A stretch of DNA of 64,000 nucleotides from Competibacter_A sp002352125 (GTDB lineage: Bacteria; Pseudomonadota; Gammaproteobacteria; Competibacterales; Competibacteraceae). Below, piece by piece: positions 27,839 through 36,901 of the stretch. The first letter of the stretch is position 1; each line of letters begins with the position of its first letter. The position numbers were made by a program, and so were the translations under genes. The notes under the pieces were generated by a model. That model was given only the letters and a program-made list of their open reading frames with translations. It ran no database searches and had not been told where the DNA came from. The DNA is taken from NCBI GenBank assembly GCA_035441325.1, contig DAOROA010000020.1, forward strand, positions 1-64,000, in the 5' to 3' direction.

Positions 27839-30058
27839 GTGCCCGACTCGATTTTGCGGATCGCCGTTCCCTCGCCACGGTACCGAATATTCGATTACCT
27901 GCCGCCACCGGACTGCAATCCAGCTATCCTGCGGCCGGGCGTGCGCGTGCGCGTACCGTTCGGCCGGCGGCAAGCAATCGGCTTTCTGGTTGAAATCAGC
28001 GATCGAACCGACGTAAATCCCGATGCGCTGCGGCCGGCGCAAACAGTACTCGACACCGAACCGGTGCTGCCCGCCGACGTGCTGGCGTTGCTGCATTGGG
28101 CGCAGCGCTACTATCACCATCCTCTTGGCGAGGTGTTCGCTGCAGCTCTGCCCGTCCTGCTGCGCCACGGCGAACCGGCAACCCCGCCGGCGCAGGCTCC
28201 ACGATGGCGGATCGCCGCCGCTGGCCAAGAGGCGCTTGCGACCGCTTCCAATTTGCGCCGCGCTCCCGCTCAACGATTGCTGCTCGATCATCTGGCGGAC
28301 CATCCCGGCGGCGTCCTCGCCGAATCGCTGCGCTCCGTGGTACGCGATGCGACTACTACCTTGCGTGCGCTACGCGCAAGAGGGTGGGTGGAATCAATCT
28401 CGCCAGCGGCGGCAGCGACTCCGTCGAGCCAGATCCCGGCCAGCCAGTCGATACCCGCTTTGAACGACGCCCAAGCGGCGGCGGTCGCTGCGGTGACGGC
28501 GGAGCTGGGCCGCTTTCGGGTTTTCCTGCTGGAAGGCATCACCGGCAGCGGCAAAACCGAAGTCTATCTCCGCCTTATCGAAACGGTGCTGGCGCACGGG
28601 CGGCAGATTTTGGTGCTGGTACCGGAAATCGGTCTGACCCCGCAATTGCTGGCCCGCTTTCGCGAGCGGCTGCAGAAACCGCTGGCAACGCTGCATTCTG
28701 GCCTCGGTGATCGGGAACGGCTGAACGCTTGGCTGCAAGCGCGCGACGGAACCGCCGGGGTCGTGGTGGGAACCCGGTCGGCGGTGTTCGCCCCGGCGCA
28801 AAACCTGGGCCTTATCATCGTTGATGAAGAGCACGATCCTTCCTTCAAACAACAGGATGGTTTCCGCTACCACGCCCGCGATCTGGCAGTGATTCGAGGC
28901 CAGCAACTCGGCATTCCAGTAGTGTTGGGCTCGGCCACGCCCGCGCTGGAAAGCTGCCACAACGTTCAGCGCGGACGCTATCGGCTGCTGAGCTTGCCGG
29001 AACGGGTCGGCGGCGGCGGGGAACCGCCCATCGAAATTCTGGACATGCGCCGTCAGCCGCTGATCGATGGACTATCGCGGCCGCTGCTGGAGCGGGTTCG
29101 ACTCCATCTTGCCCGCGACGAACAGGTGTTGCTGTTCCTCAACCGGCGCGGTTTTGCCCCGGCCTTGTTTTGTCACGAGTGCGGCTGGCTGAGTCAGTGC
29201 CGGCATTGCGACGCCCGCATGACGCTACACCTGCGCCAGCATCGGTTGATCTGCCACCACTGTGGCGACAACCGGCCGATAGATATCGCCTGCCCGATTT
29301 GCGGCAGCGTGGACTTGCGGGCGCTCGGCCACGGCACCGAACGCCTCGAAACGGCGCTGCGACACGAATTCTCCGACGTCGGTATCGCCCGTATCGACCG
29401 GGACAACACCCGGCGACGCGGTCGATTGGAATCCCTGCTGGCGGACGTTCGCAACGGCGAACGCCGCCTGCTGATCGGAACCCAGATGCTGGCCAAGGGC
29501 CATCACTTTCCCGACGTCACTCTGGTCGGCATCGTGGACGCCGATCAAGGGTTATACGGTATCGATTTTCGTGCTGGCGAGCGAATGGCTCAGTTGATCC
29601 TCCAAGTCGCTGGCCGCGCCGGACGTGCCGATAAGCCAGGAACGGTCATCATCCAGACTCACCACCCCGACCACCCCCTGTTGCGGGGCTTGGTTTCGCG
29701 AGGTTATCCGGCCTTCGCGGCGGAGGCTTTAGCGGAACGACAAAGCACGCTGCTACCCCCCTTCGCCTATCAGGCGTTGTTGCGGGCGGACGCTGCCGAT
29801 CCGGAACAGGTCACCGCTTTTCTGCGCGTTGCGCGAGCGCTGGCAGAGCCCGTCGTCGACGGCGTGGAACTGCTGGGACCGGCCCCCGCGCCGATGGAAC
29901 GGCGTGCGGGCCGCTATCGGGCTCAACTCTTGTTGCAAGCCGCGCAACGCCACGAACTTCATCGTTTGCTCGATCTTTGGCTCCCGCACTTGCGGGACCG
30001 GCATAGCGATCACCGCGTTCGGTGGTCGCTGGACGTCGATCCGATGGAACTTTATTGA
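27839..30058 (+). CDS. priA: primosomal replication restart helicase PriA
   Basis: PriA reloads the replisome at stalled forks. This 739-residue protein has an N-terminal DNA-binding domain, the Walker A motif GITGSGKTEVY, the DEEH box (IVDEEHDPSFKQQD), and a zinc-binding insert with paired cysteines (CHECGWLSQCRHC, CHHCGD, CPICGS). The start is GTG at 27839, the only start matching the family N-terminus. Its size matches E. coli PriA (732). Confidence 0.96.
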   Translation: MPDSILRIAVPSPRYRIFDYLPPPDCNPAILRPGVRVRVPFGRRQAIGFLVEISDRTDVNPDALRPAQTVLDTEPVLPADVLALLHWAQRYYHHPLGEVFAAALPVLLRHGEPATPPAQAPRWRIAAAGQEALATASNLRRAPAQRLLLDHLADHPGGVLAESLRSVVRDATTTLRALRARGWVESISPAAAATPSSQIPASQSIPALNDAQAAAVAAVTAELGRFRVFLLEGITGSGKTEVYLRLIETVLAHGRQILVLVPEIGLTPQLLARFRERLQKPLATLHSGLGDRERLNAWLQARDGTAGVVVGTRSAVFAPAQNLGLIIVDEEHDPSFKQQDGFRYHARDLAVIRGQQLGIPVVLGSATPALESCHNVQRGRYRLLSLPERVGGGGEPPIEILDMRRQPLIDGLSRPLLERVRLHLARDEQVLLFLNRRGFAPALFCHECGWLSQCRHCDARMTLHLRQHRLICHHCGDNRPIDIACPICGSVDLRALGHGTERLETALRHEFSDVGIARIDRDNTRRRGRLESLLADVRNGERRLLIGTQMLAKGHHFPDVTLVGIVDADQGLYGIDFRAGERMAQLILQVAGRAGRADKPGTVIIQTHHPDHPLLRGLVSRGYPAFAAEALAERQSTLLPPFAYQALLRADAADPEQVTAFLRVARALAEPVVDGVELLGPAPAPMERRAGRYRAQLLLQAAQRHELHRLLDLWLPHLRDRHSDHRVRWSLDVDPMELY

Positions 30059-30411
30059 ATCGAACGCTGGCCAACGGTCAGCATTCCATTTTGCAGGCGA
30101 TGCGACCCGAGCTGGCTTTCCACGTCGTTTGCCCTGATCGCGAGGGCCTTTTCCCACAATCGATTCGCAAAAACTTCAAGCGATTGCAAATTTCTCGAAT
30201 CGCAAAACCTTTACTTGACGATGGATGCTACTAGACTTTGTGTGCTTGTGATTTTTTTGCATAGCCAACCAACCACTAAAGAACGTGACGGGAATCGGTC
30301 GTTCCGGGTAGTCCGCTCGGCAAGCCAAGGCCGCTGGCAACGGCACCAAAGCACGAGCCCAGGCCGATTCGCGATCACGCCGTCATCCACCCCTGTTCTT
30401 GGGAAAAAACG
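30059..30411. other. 353-nt intergenic region between priA and yjcH
   Basis: No gene is recognised. The middle part (about 30160-30290) is AT-richer than its surroundings and probably holds the promoter of the yjcH-actP operon. TTGACG occurs at 30215-30220, but no acceptable -10 follows at the right distance. TGTGA half-sites resembling CRP sites are present, but no full palindrome. Confidence 0.4.
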
Positions 30412-30720
30412 ATGCAACAAGACCTAGTGCACAAGGTGAAAAGCAATCCCAAATACCACGAACTGGTCTCCAGCCGATCCAAGTTCGCTTGGACCATGTC
30501 CGCTCTAATGCTGGTGATCTATTACGCTTTTATTCTGACCATCGCCTTCAACAAATCGGTGATGGCCACTCCTTTGAGCGAAGGCGCCACCATGACCGTC
30601 GGCATCCCGGTCGGCGTGGCGGTGATCGTCTCGGCATTTGTCCTGACCGGCATCTACATTCGCCGGGCCAATGCCGTTTTCGATAAGCTCACCCGCGAAA
30701 TCAAGGAGGAAGTGCTATGA
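30412..30720 (+). CDS. yjcH: DUF485 inner-membrane protein YjcH
   Basis: This 102-residue protein has two membrane helices (about residues 25-48 and 62-85) and the DUF485 opening NPKYHELVSSRSKFAW. It is nearly always encoded just before the acetate permease and is thought to assist it. Its stop overlaps the actP start by four bases (ATGA), so the two are translationally coupled. Confidence 0.94.
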   Translation: MQQDLVHKVKSNPKYHELVSSRSKFAWTMSALMLVIYYAFILTIAFNKSVMATPLSEGATMTVGIPVGVAVIVSAFVLTGIYIRRANAVFDKLTREIKEEVL

Positions 30721-32396
30721 ATTTTCTGAAGCACCTATTCCCCGCATTCCTCCTGATGTTTGTCGCAGGCGGCGCCCTCGCGGCGGGCGCCGATGTCGGA
30801 GAAGTCAAGAAGCAGGCACTTAATGTTCCTGCCATCATCATGTTCCTGGTGTTTGTTGCCTTCACCCTGTTCATCACGTACTGGGCAGCGCAGCGCACCA
30901 AGACCGCCAAGGATTTCTACGCCGCCGGCGGCGGTATCACCGGCTTCCAGAACGGTTTAGCCATTGCCGGCGACTATATGTCCGCTGCCTCGTTCCTGGG
31001 CATTTCCGGCTTGGTGTTCCTGAACGGCTACGACGGGCTGATTTTCTCGGTGGGCTGGCTGGTCGGCTGGCCGATCATCATGTTCCTGATCGCCGAACAG
31101 CTCCGTAACCTGGGCAAGTACACTTACGCCGATGTGGTCTCCTATCGCTTCGAACGGGTACCGATGCGGACCCTAGCGGCCACTGCCGCACTGATCGTGG
31201 TGGTCCTGTATCTGATCGGCCAGATGGTCGGTGCCGGCAAGTTGATTCAGGTGCTGTTCGGTCTGGATTACACCTATGCGGTCATCATCGTCGGCGTCCT
31301 GATCATCATGTACGTCACCTTCGGCGGCATGCTGGCCACCACCTGGGTGCAGATCATCAAAGCTGGCTTACTGCTGACCGGCGCGACCATCATCGCTTTC
31401 GGCGCGCTGTATCTTGCCTCGGACGGCACCATGAGCCCCGAGCGGATGTTCCAGAAAGCAGTCGAAGTGCATCCCAAAAAAGGGGCGATCATGGGACCAG
31501 GCGCTTTGGTGAGCGACCCGATCGAGGCGATCTCGCTGGGGCTGGCCCTGATGTTCGGCACCGCTGGCCTGCCGCATATCCTGATGCGGTTCTTCACGGT
31601 CGGTAACGCCATCGAAGCTCGCAAATCCGTATTTTACGCCACCGGCTGGATCGGCTATTTCTACATCTTGACCTTCCTGATGGGCTTCGGCGCCATCGTG
31701 TTGTTGACCGGCCACCCCGAGTTTGCCGATCCCTCCGCGGTCGGTGGCATCAAAGGCGGTCAGAACATGGCGGCGGTCAACCTGTCGGCGGCGGTGGGCG
31801 GTAACCTCCTGCTCGGCTTCATCTCCGCAGTCGCCTTCGCGACGATCTTGGCAGTGGTTTCCGGCCTGACTCTGGCCGGCGCCTCGGCCATTTCCCACGA
31901 CCTGTACGCCAACGTGTTCGCGCACGGTCGCAGCTCCGAGCAGCAAGAAGTGTTCGTCTCCAAGATCGCCACCATCGTATTGGGCATCATCGCCATCCTG
32001 CTGGGCATCGCCTTCGAGAAGCAGAACATCGCCTATCTGGTGGCTCTGACCTTCTCGGTAGCAGCCAGCGCCAACTTCCCGATCCTGCTGATGTCGATCT
32101 ACTACGGCAAGATGACCACCCGCGGCGCGCTGATCGGCGGCTGGTTGGGTCTGATCACCGCCACCGTGCTGGTGATCGTCGGCCCGACGGTGTGGACGGA
32201 GATCCTGAAGCTCGGCGATCCGATCTTCCCGTACAAGTATCCGGCGTTCATCTCGATGACTATCGCCTTCCTGGGAATTTGGATCGGCTCGATGCTGGAC
32301 GGCAGCGAGCGTGCCAAGAAGGAACACGAAGCCTTCGAGGCGCAGGACGTGCGCTGCCAGACCGGCATCGGCGCTGAGGGTGCGGCCAGCCACTGA
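30717..32396 (+). CDS. actP: cation:acetate symporter ActP
   Basis: This sodium:solute symporter takes up acetate and other short-chain monocarboxylates. It is 559 residues long, with a cleavable-looking N-terminal segment (LFPAFLLMFVAGGALA) and about 13 membrane helices. The family segments DFYAAGGGITGFQNGLAIAG and GLPHILMRFFTV are present. It is coupled to yjcH and followed by an intrinsic terminator. No acetyl-CoA synthetase gene is nearby. Confidence 0.94.
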   Translation: MNFLKHLFPAFLLMFVAGGALAAGADVGEVKKQALNVPAIIMFLVFVAFTLFITYWAAQRTKTAKDFYAAGGGITGFQNGLAIAGDYMSAASFLGISGLVFLNGYDGLIFSVGWLVGWPIIMFLIAEQLRNLGKYTYADVVSYRFERVPMRTLAATAALIVVVLYLIGQMVGAGKLIQVLFGLDYTYAVIIVGVLIIMYVTFGGMLATTWVQIIKAGLLLTGATIIAFGALYLASDGTMSPERMFQKAVEVHPKKGAIMGPGALVSDPIEAISLGLALMFGTAGLPHILMRFFTVGNAIEARKSVFYATGWIGYFYILTFLMGFGAIVLLTGHPEFADPSAVGGIKGGQNMAAVNLSAAVGGNLLLGFISAVAFATILAVVSGLTLAGASAISHDLYANVFAHGRSSEQQEVFVSKIATIVLGIIAILLGIAFEKQNIAYLVALTFSVAASANFPILLMSIYYGKMTTRGALIGGWLGLITATVLVIVGPTVWTEILKLGDPIFPYKYPAFISMTIAFLGIWIGSMLDGSERAKKEHEAFEAQDVRCQTGIGAEGAASH

Positions 32397-32410
32397 CCGG
32401 TCCCGGCCCA

Positions 32411-32497
32411 GCGGGAGGCTATCGCCATGGCGATCCTCCCGCCGGTTTCGGATTTGCTAAACTAAATCCCCCTTCGGTTACACCGCAAGGGGGTTTT
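32411..32497 (+). terminator. hairpin plus intrinsic terminator after actP
   Basis: A first stem-loop pairs GCGGGAGG with CCTCCCGC (32411-32418, 32435-32442) around a palindromic ATCGCC/GGCGAT core. A second, CCCCCTT/AAGGGGG (32468-32474, 32487-32493) with an inner CGGT/ACCG stem, is followed by TTTTCTTT. The second is a standard intrinsic terminator and ends the acetate operon. Confidence 0.85.
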
Positions 32498-32524
32498 CTT
32501 TGGACGCAACCGGATGGAACAGCC

Positions 32525-34423
32525 GTGGCCGCCTCCGACTACCTGGACCAAAAAACTTTCCTCGCCCACCTGCTCCCTTTCGGCCAGTTGCCCGAACCGG
32601 AACTAGAAAAGCTTGCTAGGAACATGACGGTCGGTCACTACCGTGCCGGCGAGGTGCTGCTGAAGGCCGGCGAACGGCCAGCCTATCTTTTTATCGTCAT
32701 CGACGGCTCGATCTGGGAAATTGATGGCGAGGTGCCGGTTCCGCTCGACGTTCCCGGAAACGATCCCGCAGTCGTCCGTCAAGGCGAGCGCTCGCTGATG
32801 TGCGTGACGTCGTTTTACGCGGCCGAAGACGCCCTCGATGCCCAAGCGCTGCTGGAAGGCACCAGCAAGCACAGCTTCGTAGTCGCCGAACCGGCCCGTT
32901 GCTTCCGCCTGCCTCGGGAAATTTTTCTGCAAACCGTCCGCAGCAATCCGGAGTTCGCCCATTTTTACGATCGCAAGATCTCGCAACGACTGGCGGCGCG
33001 GCCCGATTCCGAAAGCGTGCAGGAACTCTCCGCGTTCACGGTCGCCAAGATCCGGGACGTCTACGTTCACCCACCGACCTACGTGGCCGCCGACGCCAGC
33101 ATTCACGAAACCGCCGTGGCGATGAAAGCGCACAAAACCAATTCGGTCCTGGTCCACTGCGGCGACGAAATCGGTATCGTGACCGCCACCGATCTGCGGG
33201 AGGCCGCCATCATCCAGCGGCGGTCGCTGGATGCACCGGTCGGCACACTAGCGACTTACGACCTGATCGGAATGGAGCTGGATGATTTTCTGTTCAACGC
33301 CTTGCTGCAGATGACCCGCCACAACGTCAACCGGCTGGTCATCCGGGAAGGTACAACCGTTCACGGCATCCTCGAACAGATCGACTTGCTGAGCTACCTT
33401 TCCAACCATTCGCACCTGATCGCTTTACAAATCGAGCGTGCGCATTCCAGAGAGGAACTGAAATGGGCCAGCCGCGATTTGGTCAACGTCATCCGCGATC
33501 TGCACGGCAAGGGCATCAAGATCCGCTACATCATGCAGTTGGTCTCCGAACTGAACAAGAAGGTGCTGCAAAAGCTGTTCGAACTGCTGGTCCCATCGGA
33601 AGTGGTAGACAACTCTTGCCTATTGGTGCTCGGCAGCGAAGGACGCGAAGAACAGGTACTCAAGACTGACCAGGACAATGCCCTGATCCTACGCGACGAT
33701 TTTTCTCATCCCGATTTGGATCGAATCGCCGCAGAATTCACCGAAAGCCTGCTCGATTTCGGCTATCCTCGCTGTCCCGGCAACATCATGGTCGTGAATC
33801 CGTACTGGACCAAATCGGTCGCAGCGTTCAAGGAATCGCTGTTTCAATGGATCGTCCACCCTGCCTCCGACTCTTTCCTGCAGTTCGCCATTTTCTGCGA
33901 CGCCAAGGCGGTGGCCGGCGATGAAAACCTGCTCCGGCACGTCAAGGATCGGATGTATCGCTTGCTCGGCGACCACCGCTCCTTCTACGGCCAGTTCGCC
34001 AAAACGACGGTCGCGTTCGAAACGCCGCTGGGTTTTTTCACCAATTTCGTGCTTGAGAAAAATCGCGATGAATTGGATATTAAAAAGGGTGGTATCTTCC
34101 CCATCGTCCACGGCGTTCGCAGCTTGGCTTTGGAATACCGCTTGCCGCAAACCAACACCATCGAGCGAATTACCGCCTTAAGCCAGCGCAACTTGTTCCA
34201 GCCGTCTTTCGGGATCGAATTGATCGAGGCGTTCACGTTCATGTCCACGCTGCGGACCAAAGCCGGGCTGCAAAAAATCGAGCAGGGGCTATCGCAGGAT
34301 AATTACTTGAATCCAAAAGAACTCAATAAGCTGGAGCGAGAACTGTTGCGCGACTCGCTCAAGATCGTCAACGAATTCAAAAAGTTTATCGCTTATCACT
34401 TCAAGCTCGGCATGATCAGTTGA
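32525..34423 (+). CDS. cNMP-binding/CBS/DUF294 nucleotidyltransferase-like signalling protein
   Basis: This 632-residue cytoplasmic protein has four parts. A cyclic-nucleotide-binding fold lies at about residues 18-140. A CBS pair follows at about 170-295 (VYVHPPTYVAADASIHETAVAM). A DUF294 putative nucleotidyltransferase (LGSEGREEQVLKTDQDNALI) occupies about 335-470, and a DUF294 C-terminal domain completes it. The architecture resembles GlnD-like sensors, but substrate and target are unknown. Proteins of this type are commonly encoded beside actP, suggesting a role in acetate or carbon signalling. It begins with GTG at 32525, just after the actP terminator. The exonuclease gene often seen next to it is absent. 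Confidence 0.87.
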   Translation: MAASDYLDQKTFLAHLLPFGQLPEPELEKLARNMTVGHYRAGEVLLKAGERPAYLFIVIDGSIWEIDGEVPVPLDVPGNDPAVVRQGERSLMCVTSFYAAEDALDAQALLEGTSKHSFVVAEPARCFRLPREIFLQTVRSNPEFAHFYDRKISQRLAARPDSESVQELSAFTVAKIRDVYVHPPTYVAADASIHETAVAMKAHKTNSVLVHCGDEIGIVTATDLREAAIIQRRSLDAPVGTLATYDLIGMELDDFLFNALLQMTRHNVNRLVIREGTTVHGILEQIDLLSYLSNHSHLIALQIERAHSREELKWASRDLVNVIRDLHGKGIKIRYIMQLVSELNKKVLQKLFELLVPSEVVDNSCLLVLGSEGREEQVLKTDQDNALILRDDFSHPDLDRIAAEFTESLLDFGYPRCPGNIMVVNPYWTKSVAAFKESLFQWIVHPASDSFLQFAIFCDAKAVAGDENLLRHVKDRMYRLLGDHRSFYGQFAKTTVAFETPLGFFTNFVLEKNRDELDIKKGGIFPIVHGVRSLALEYRLPQTNTIERITALSQRNLFQPSFGIELIEAFTFMSTLRTKAGLQKIEQGLSQDNYLNPKELNKLERELLRDSLKIVNEFKKFIAYHFKLGMIS

Positions 34424-34448
34424 TCGAACCTCCGCATAAGGCTTTCCC

Positions 34449-36233
34449 TTGAAAACGCATCTGCAAGCTCTCGTCACTCAAGCCCTCCAACATCTGCTCG
34501 GGGAGGGCTTGTTGTCCGGCGCCGTGCCGACGGACGTTCCGATGGAACGCGCCCGCGATCGGAATCACGGCGATTTTGCCAGCGCCATCGCGCTCATGCT
34601 GGCGAAAGCGGCCGGCCGCAAACCTCGCGAACTGGCCGAGCGCATCGTCGCCGCACTTCCCGGTTCCGATCACGTCGCCAAAGTGGAAATCGCCGGTCCC
34701 GGTTTCATCAACTTTTTCTTGGCACCGACCGCCTATCGTGCGGTGGTCGAGCAGATCCTCGATCGCGGAAACGCTTTCGGCCGGGGCGAGCTTGGCGCCG
34801 GCCGACGGGTGCAAGTGGAGTTCGTCTCCGCCAATCCGACCGGTCCGCTGCACGTCGGCCACGGTCGCGGCGCCGCCTTCGGCGCTACCGTCGCCAACTT
34901 GCTGGATGCCGTCGGCTACCAAGTTCATCGCGAATATTACGTCAACGATGCCGGTCGGCAGATGAACATCCTCGCCGTCAGCATCTGGCTACGCTATCTC
35001 GAACACTGCGGCGAACGGCTCCAGTTTCCCAGCAACGGCTACCGGGGCGATTACGTGCGCGCCATCGCCGCCCGCATTTACGCCGAGCATGGCGGTGCCT
35101 ACGTCATGCCGGCGGCGCGGGTGTTCAAAAACTTGCCCCAGGACGATATCCAAGACGAGGCCGGCAATCTCGTCACCGTCGGTGACAAAGAAGCGCATAT
35201 CGATGCTCTGGTCGAGCGCGCCAAGACTTTATTGGGCAACCACCGTTACCGCTTTATCTTCGATCTGGGTCTGAACACGATTCTCGACGACATTCGCGAC
35301 GACCTGCGAGAATTTGGCGTGGTGTACGAGAAGTGGTATTCGGAACGCACTCTGGAAGCGAGCGGCGCGGTCGAAAAGGCGATCGACCGGCTACGCGACG
35401 CCGGCTACGTTTACGAGCAGGATGGGGCATCGTGGTTTCGCTCCAGTGCCTTCGGCGACGAAAAGGACCGGGTGGTGCGACGGGAAAACGGCCAAACCAC
35501 CTATTTCGCCTCCGATATCGCCTACCATCTGGAAAAATTCGAACGCGGTTTCGATCTGGTGATCGACGTGTGGGGCGCCGATCATCATGGCTACATCCCC
35601 CGAGTCAAGGCCGCCCTACAGGCGATGGGCGAAAACCCCGACCGGTTGGCCGTTCTGCTGGTACAGTTCGCCATTCTCTATCGCGGCGGCGAACGGGCAC
35701 AGATGTCCACCCGCTCCGGCGAGTTCGTGACCTTGCGCGAGCTGCGGCGGGAAGTCGGCAACGATGCCGCCCGCTTCTTTTACGTGATGCGCAAAAGCGA
35801 GCAACACCTGGATTTCGACCTCGATCTAGCCAAATCGCAGTCCAAGGATAATCCCGTATACTACGTGCAGTATGCGCACGCCCGGGTATGCAGCGTGCTG
35901 AGGCAATTGCGCGAAAAAGAACTGTCTCGCGACGAGGCGCGCGGCCGGGCTCACTTGGCGCTGTTGACCGAACCGCACGAGGAGCTTTTGCTGGTTGCGT
36001 TATCCCGTTATCCGGAGGTGGTCGAAGCGGCCGCCCTCAACCACGAACCGCACCAGTTAGCCCATTATCTGCGGGAATTGGCCAACGCCTTTCACGCTTA
36101 CTACAACGAACACCGGGTCCTGGTATCGGACGACGCGCTGCGCGATGCCCGGCTCAACCTGAGCTTGGCCACGCGGCAGGTCATCAAAAACGGTCTCGCC
36201 CTGTTGGGCGTTTCGGCTCCGGAGGTCATGTGA
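34449..36233 (+). CDS. argS: arginyl-tRNA synthetase
   Basis: This class I synthetase charges tRNA-Arg. The HIGH-type motif is in NPTGPLHVGHGRGA near residue 128, and the N-terminal Add-1 domain and C-terminal anticodon-binding helices are present. There are 594 residues, slightly more than in E. coli (577). The start is a TTG at 34449 with AAGG upstream; no ATG or GTG fits the family N-terminus (KTHLQALVTQAL) better. The stop overlaps the next gene's GTG start (GTGA). Confidence 0.96.
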   Translation: MKTHLQALVTQALQHLLGEGLLSGAVPTDVPMERARDRNHGDFASAIALMLAKAAGRKPRELAERIVAALPGSDHVAKVEIAGPGFINFFLAPTAYRAVVEQILDRGNAFGRGELGAGRRVQVEFVSANPTGPLHVGHGRGAAFGATVANLLDAVGYQVHREYYVNDAGRQMNILAVSIWLRYLEHCGERLQFPSNGYRGDYVRAIAARIYAEHGGAYVMPAARVFKNLPQDDIQDEAGNLVTVGDKEAHIDALVERAKTLLGNHRYRFIFDLGLNTILDDIRDDLREFGVVYEKWYSERTLEASGAVEKAIDRLRDAGYVYEQDGASWFRSSAFGDEKDRVVRRENGQTTYFASDIAYHLEKFERGFDLVIDVWGADHHGYIPRVKAALQAMGENPDRLAVLLVQFAILYRGGERAQMSTRSGEFVTLRELRREVGNDAARFFYVMRKSEQHLDFDLDLAKSQSKDNPVYYVQYAHARVCSVLRQLREKELSRDEARGRAHLALLTEPHEELLLVALSRYPEVVEAAALNHEPHQLAHYLRELANAFHAYYNEHRVLVSDDALRDARLNLSLATRQVIKNGLALLGVSAPEVM

Positions 36234-36787
36234 GCATCCGACGCGACTACAAACCCGCCTCGACCTGGCAGCGCCGTCGCCAAGTCGTGCGCCGGCACGG
36301 CCTGTTGGTGATCACGCTGGTCCTGATCGGCCTGTTTGCTGGCTTGCTGGCCTATATCAGGCAGGGCGGTCAACCATCGCCCTCTGCCGCGACCGCGCCG
36401 GCCACGCCAGCTCGACCGCCTGTTTCTGCCGCGCCGGCGATGCCAAAACCCCCGGCTCAGGCTGTACCGGCCCAAACCGTGCCGACGCCGGCCGGACCCA
36501 AATACGACTTCTACACCGAACTGCCCAAGCGGCAGATCGAGATTCGGCGAGGAGAAGCCAAGCCGCAAAGCGCACCACCGACGCAACCCAACCGGACCCA
36601 GCCAGCGGCCGAACCGCTCCGCAAGCCAGCGGCTCCAAAGAAGAATACGGCGACGCCGACTGTGGCCGCGGCCGGCACCAGCACCGCCAAGCCAGTCAAG
36701 CAACCACGATCTTCGAGCCCGCCGTCCCGCACGGTTTCGCCGCCATCGCCTGTCACGCGCCCGCCGATTGCCGCGCAAACGGATTAA
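36230..36787 (+). CDS. FtsN-like single-pass membrane protein without a SPOR domain
   Basis: This 185-residue protein starts with GTG at 36230, four bases inside argS and right after GGAGG. It has a basic N-terminal tail (RRDYKPASTWQRRRQVVRR), one membrane helix at about residues 24-44, and a Pro/Ala/Ser-rich periplasmic region containing the motif YDFYTELPKRQIEI. That motif and the position after argS match the FtsN-like division proteins of gammaproteobacteria, which normally end in a peptidoglycan-binding SPOR domain. Here the protein stops in low-complexity sequence, and only 114 nt separate it from the next gene, so no SPOR domain is left in any frame. Confidence 0.75.
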   Translation: MSIRRDYKPASTWQRRRQVVRRHGLLVITLVLIGLFAGLLAYIRQGGQPSPSAATAPATPARPPVSAAPAMPKPPAQAVPAQTVPTPAGPKYDFYTELPKRQIEIRRGEAKPQSAPPTQPNRTQPAAEPLRKPAAPKKNTATPTVAAAGTSTAKPVKQPRSSSPPSRTVSPPSPVTRPPIAAQTD

Positions 36788-36901
36788 GAAATCGCCACTG
36801 CAACCCCTCGTTCTCTTGAAAGGAGACGGTTTGGAAGAAAGGGCAACATCGTTTCGCGGCGGCCAAACAACGTTCGATCCCACGGCTGATGGATTATCGC
36901 C

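Noticed and set aside
31368..32393. Long minus-strand open frame under actP, rich in His, Asp and Gln
   Set aside because: Antisense to the actP coding region; the residue bias is the usual mirror of a membrane-protein gene.
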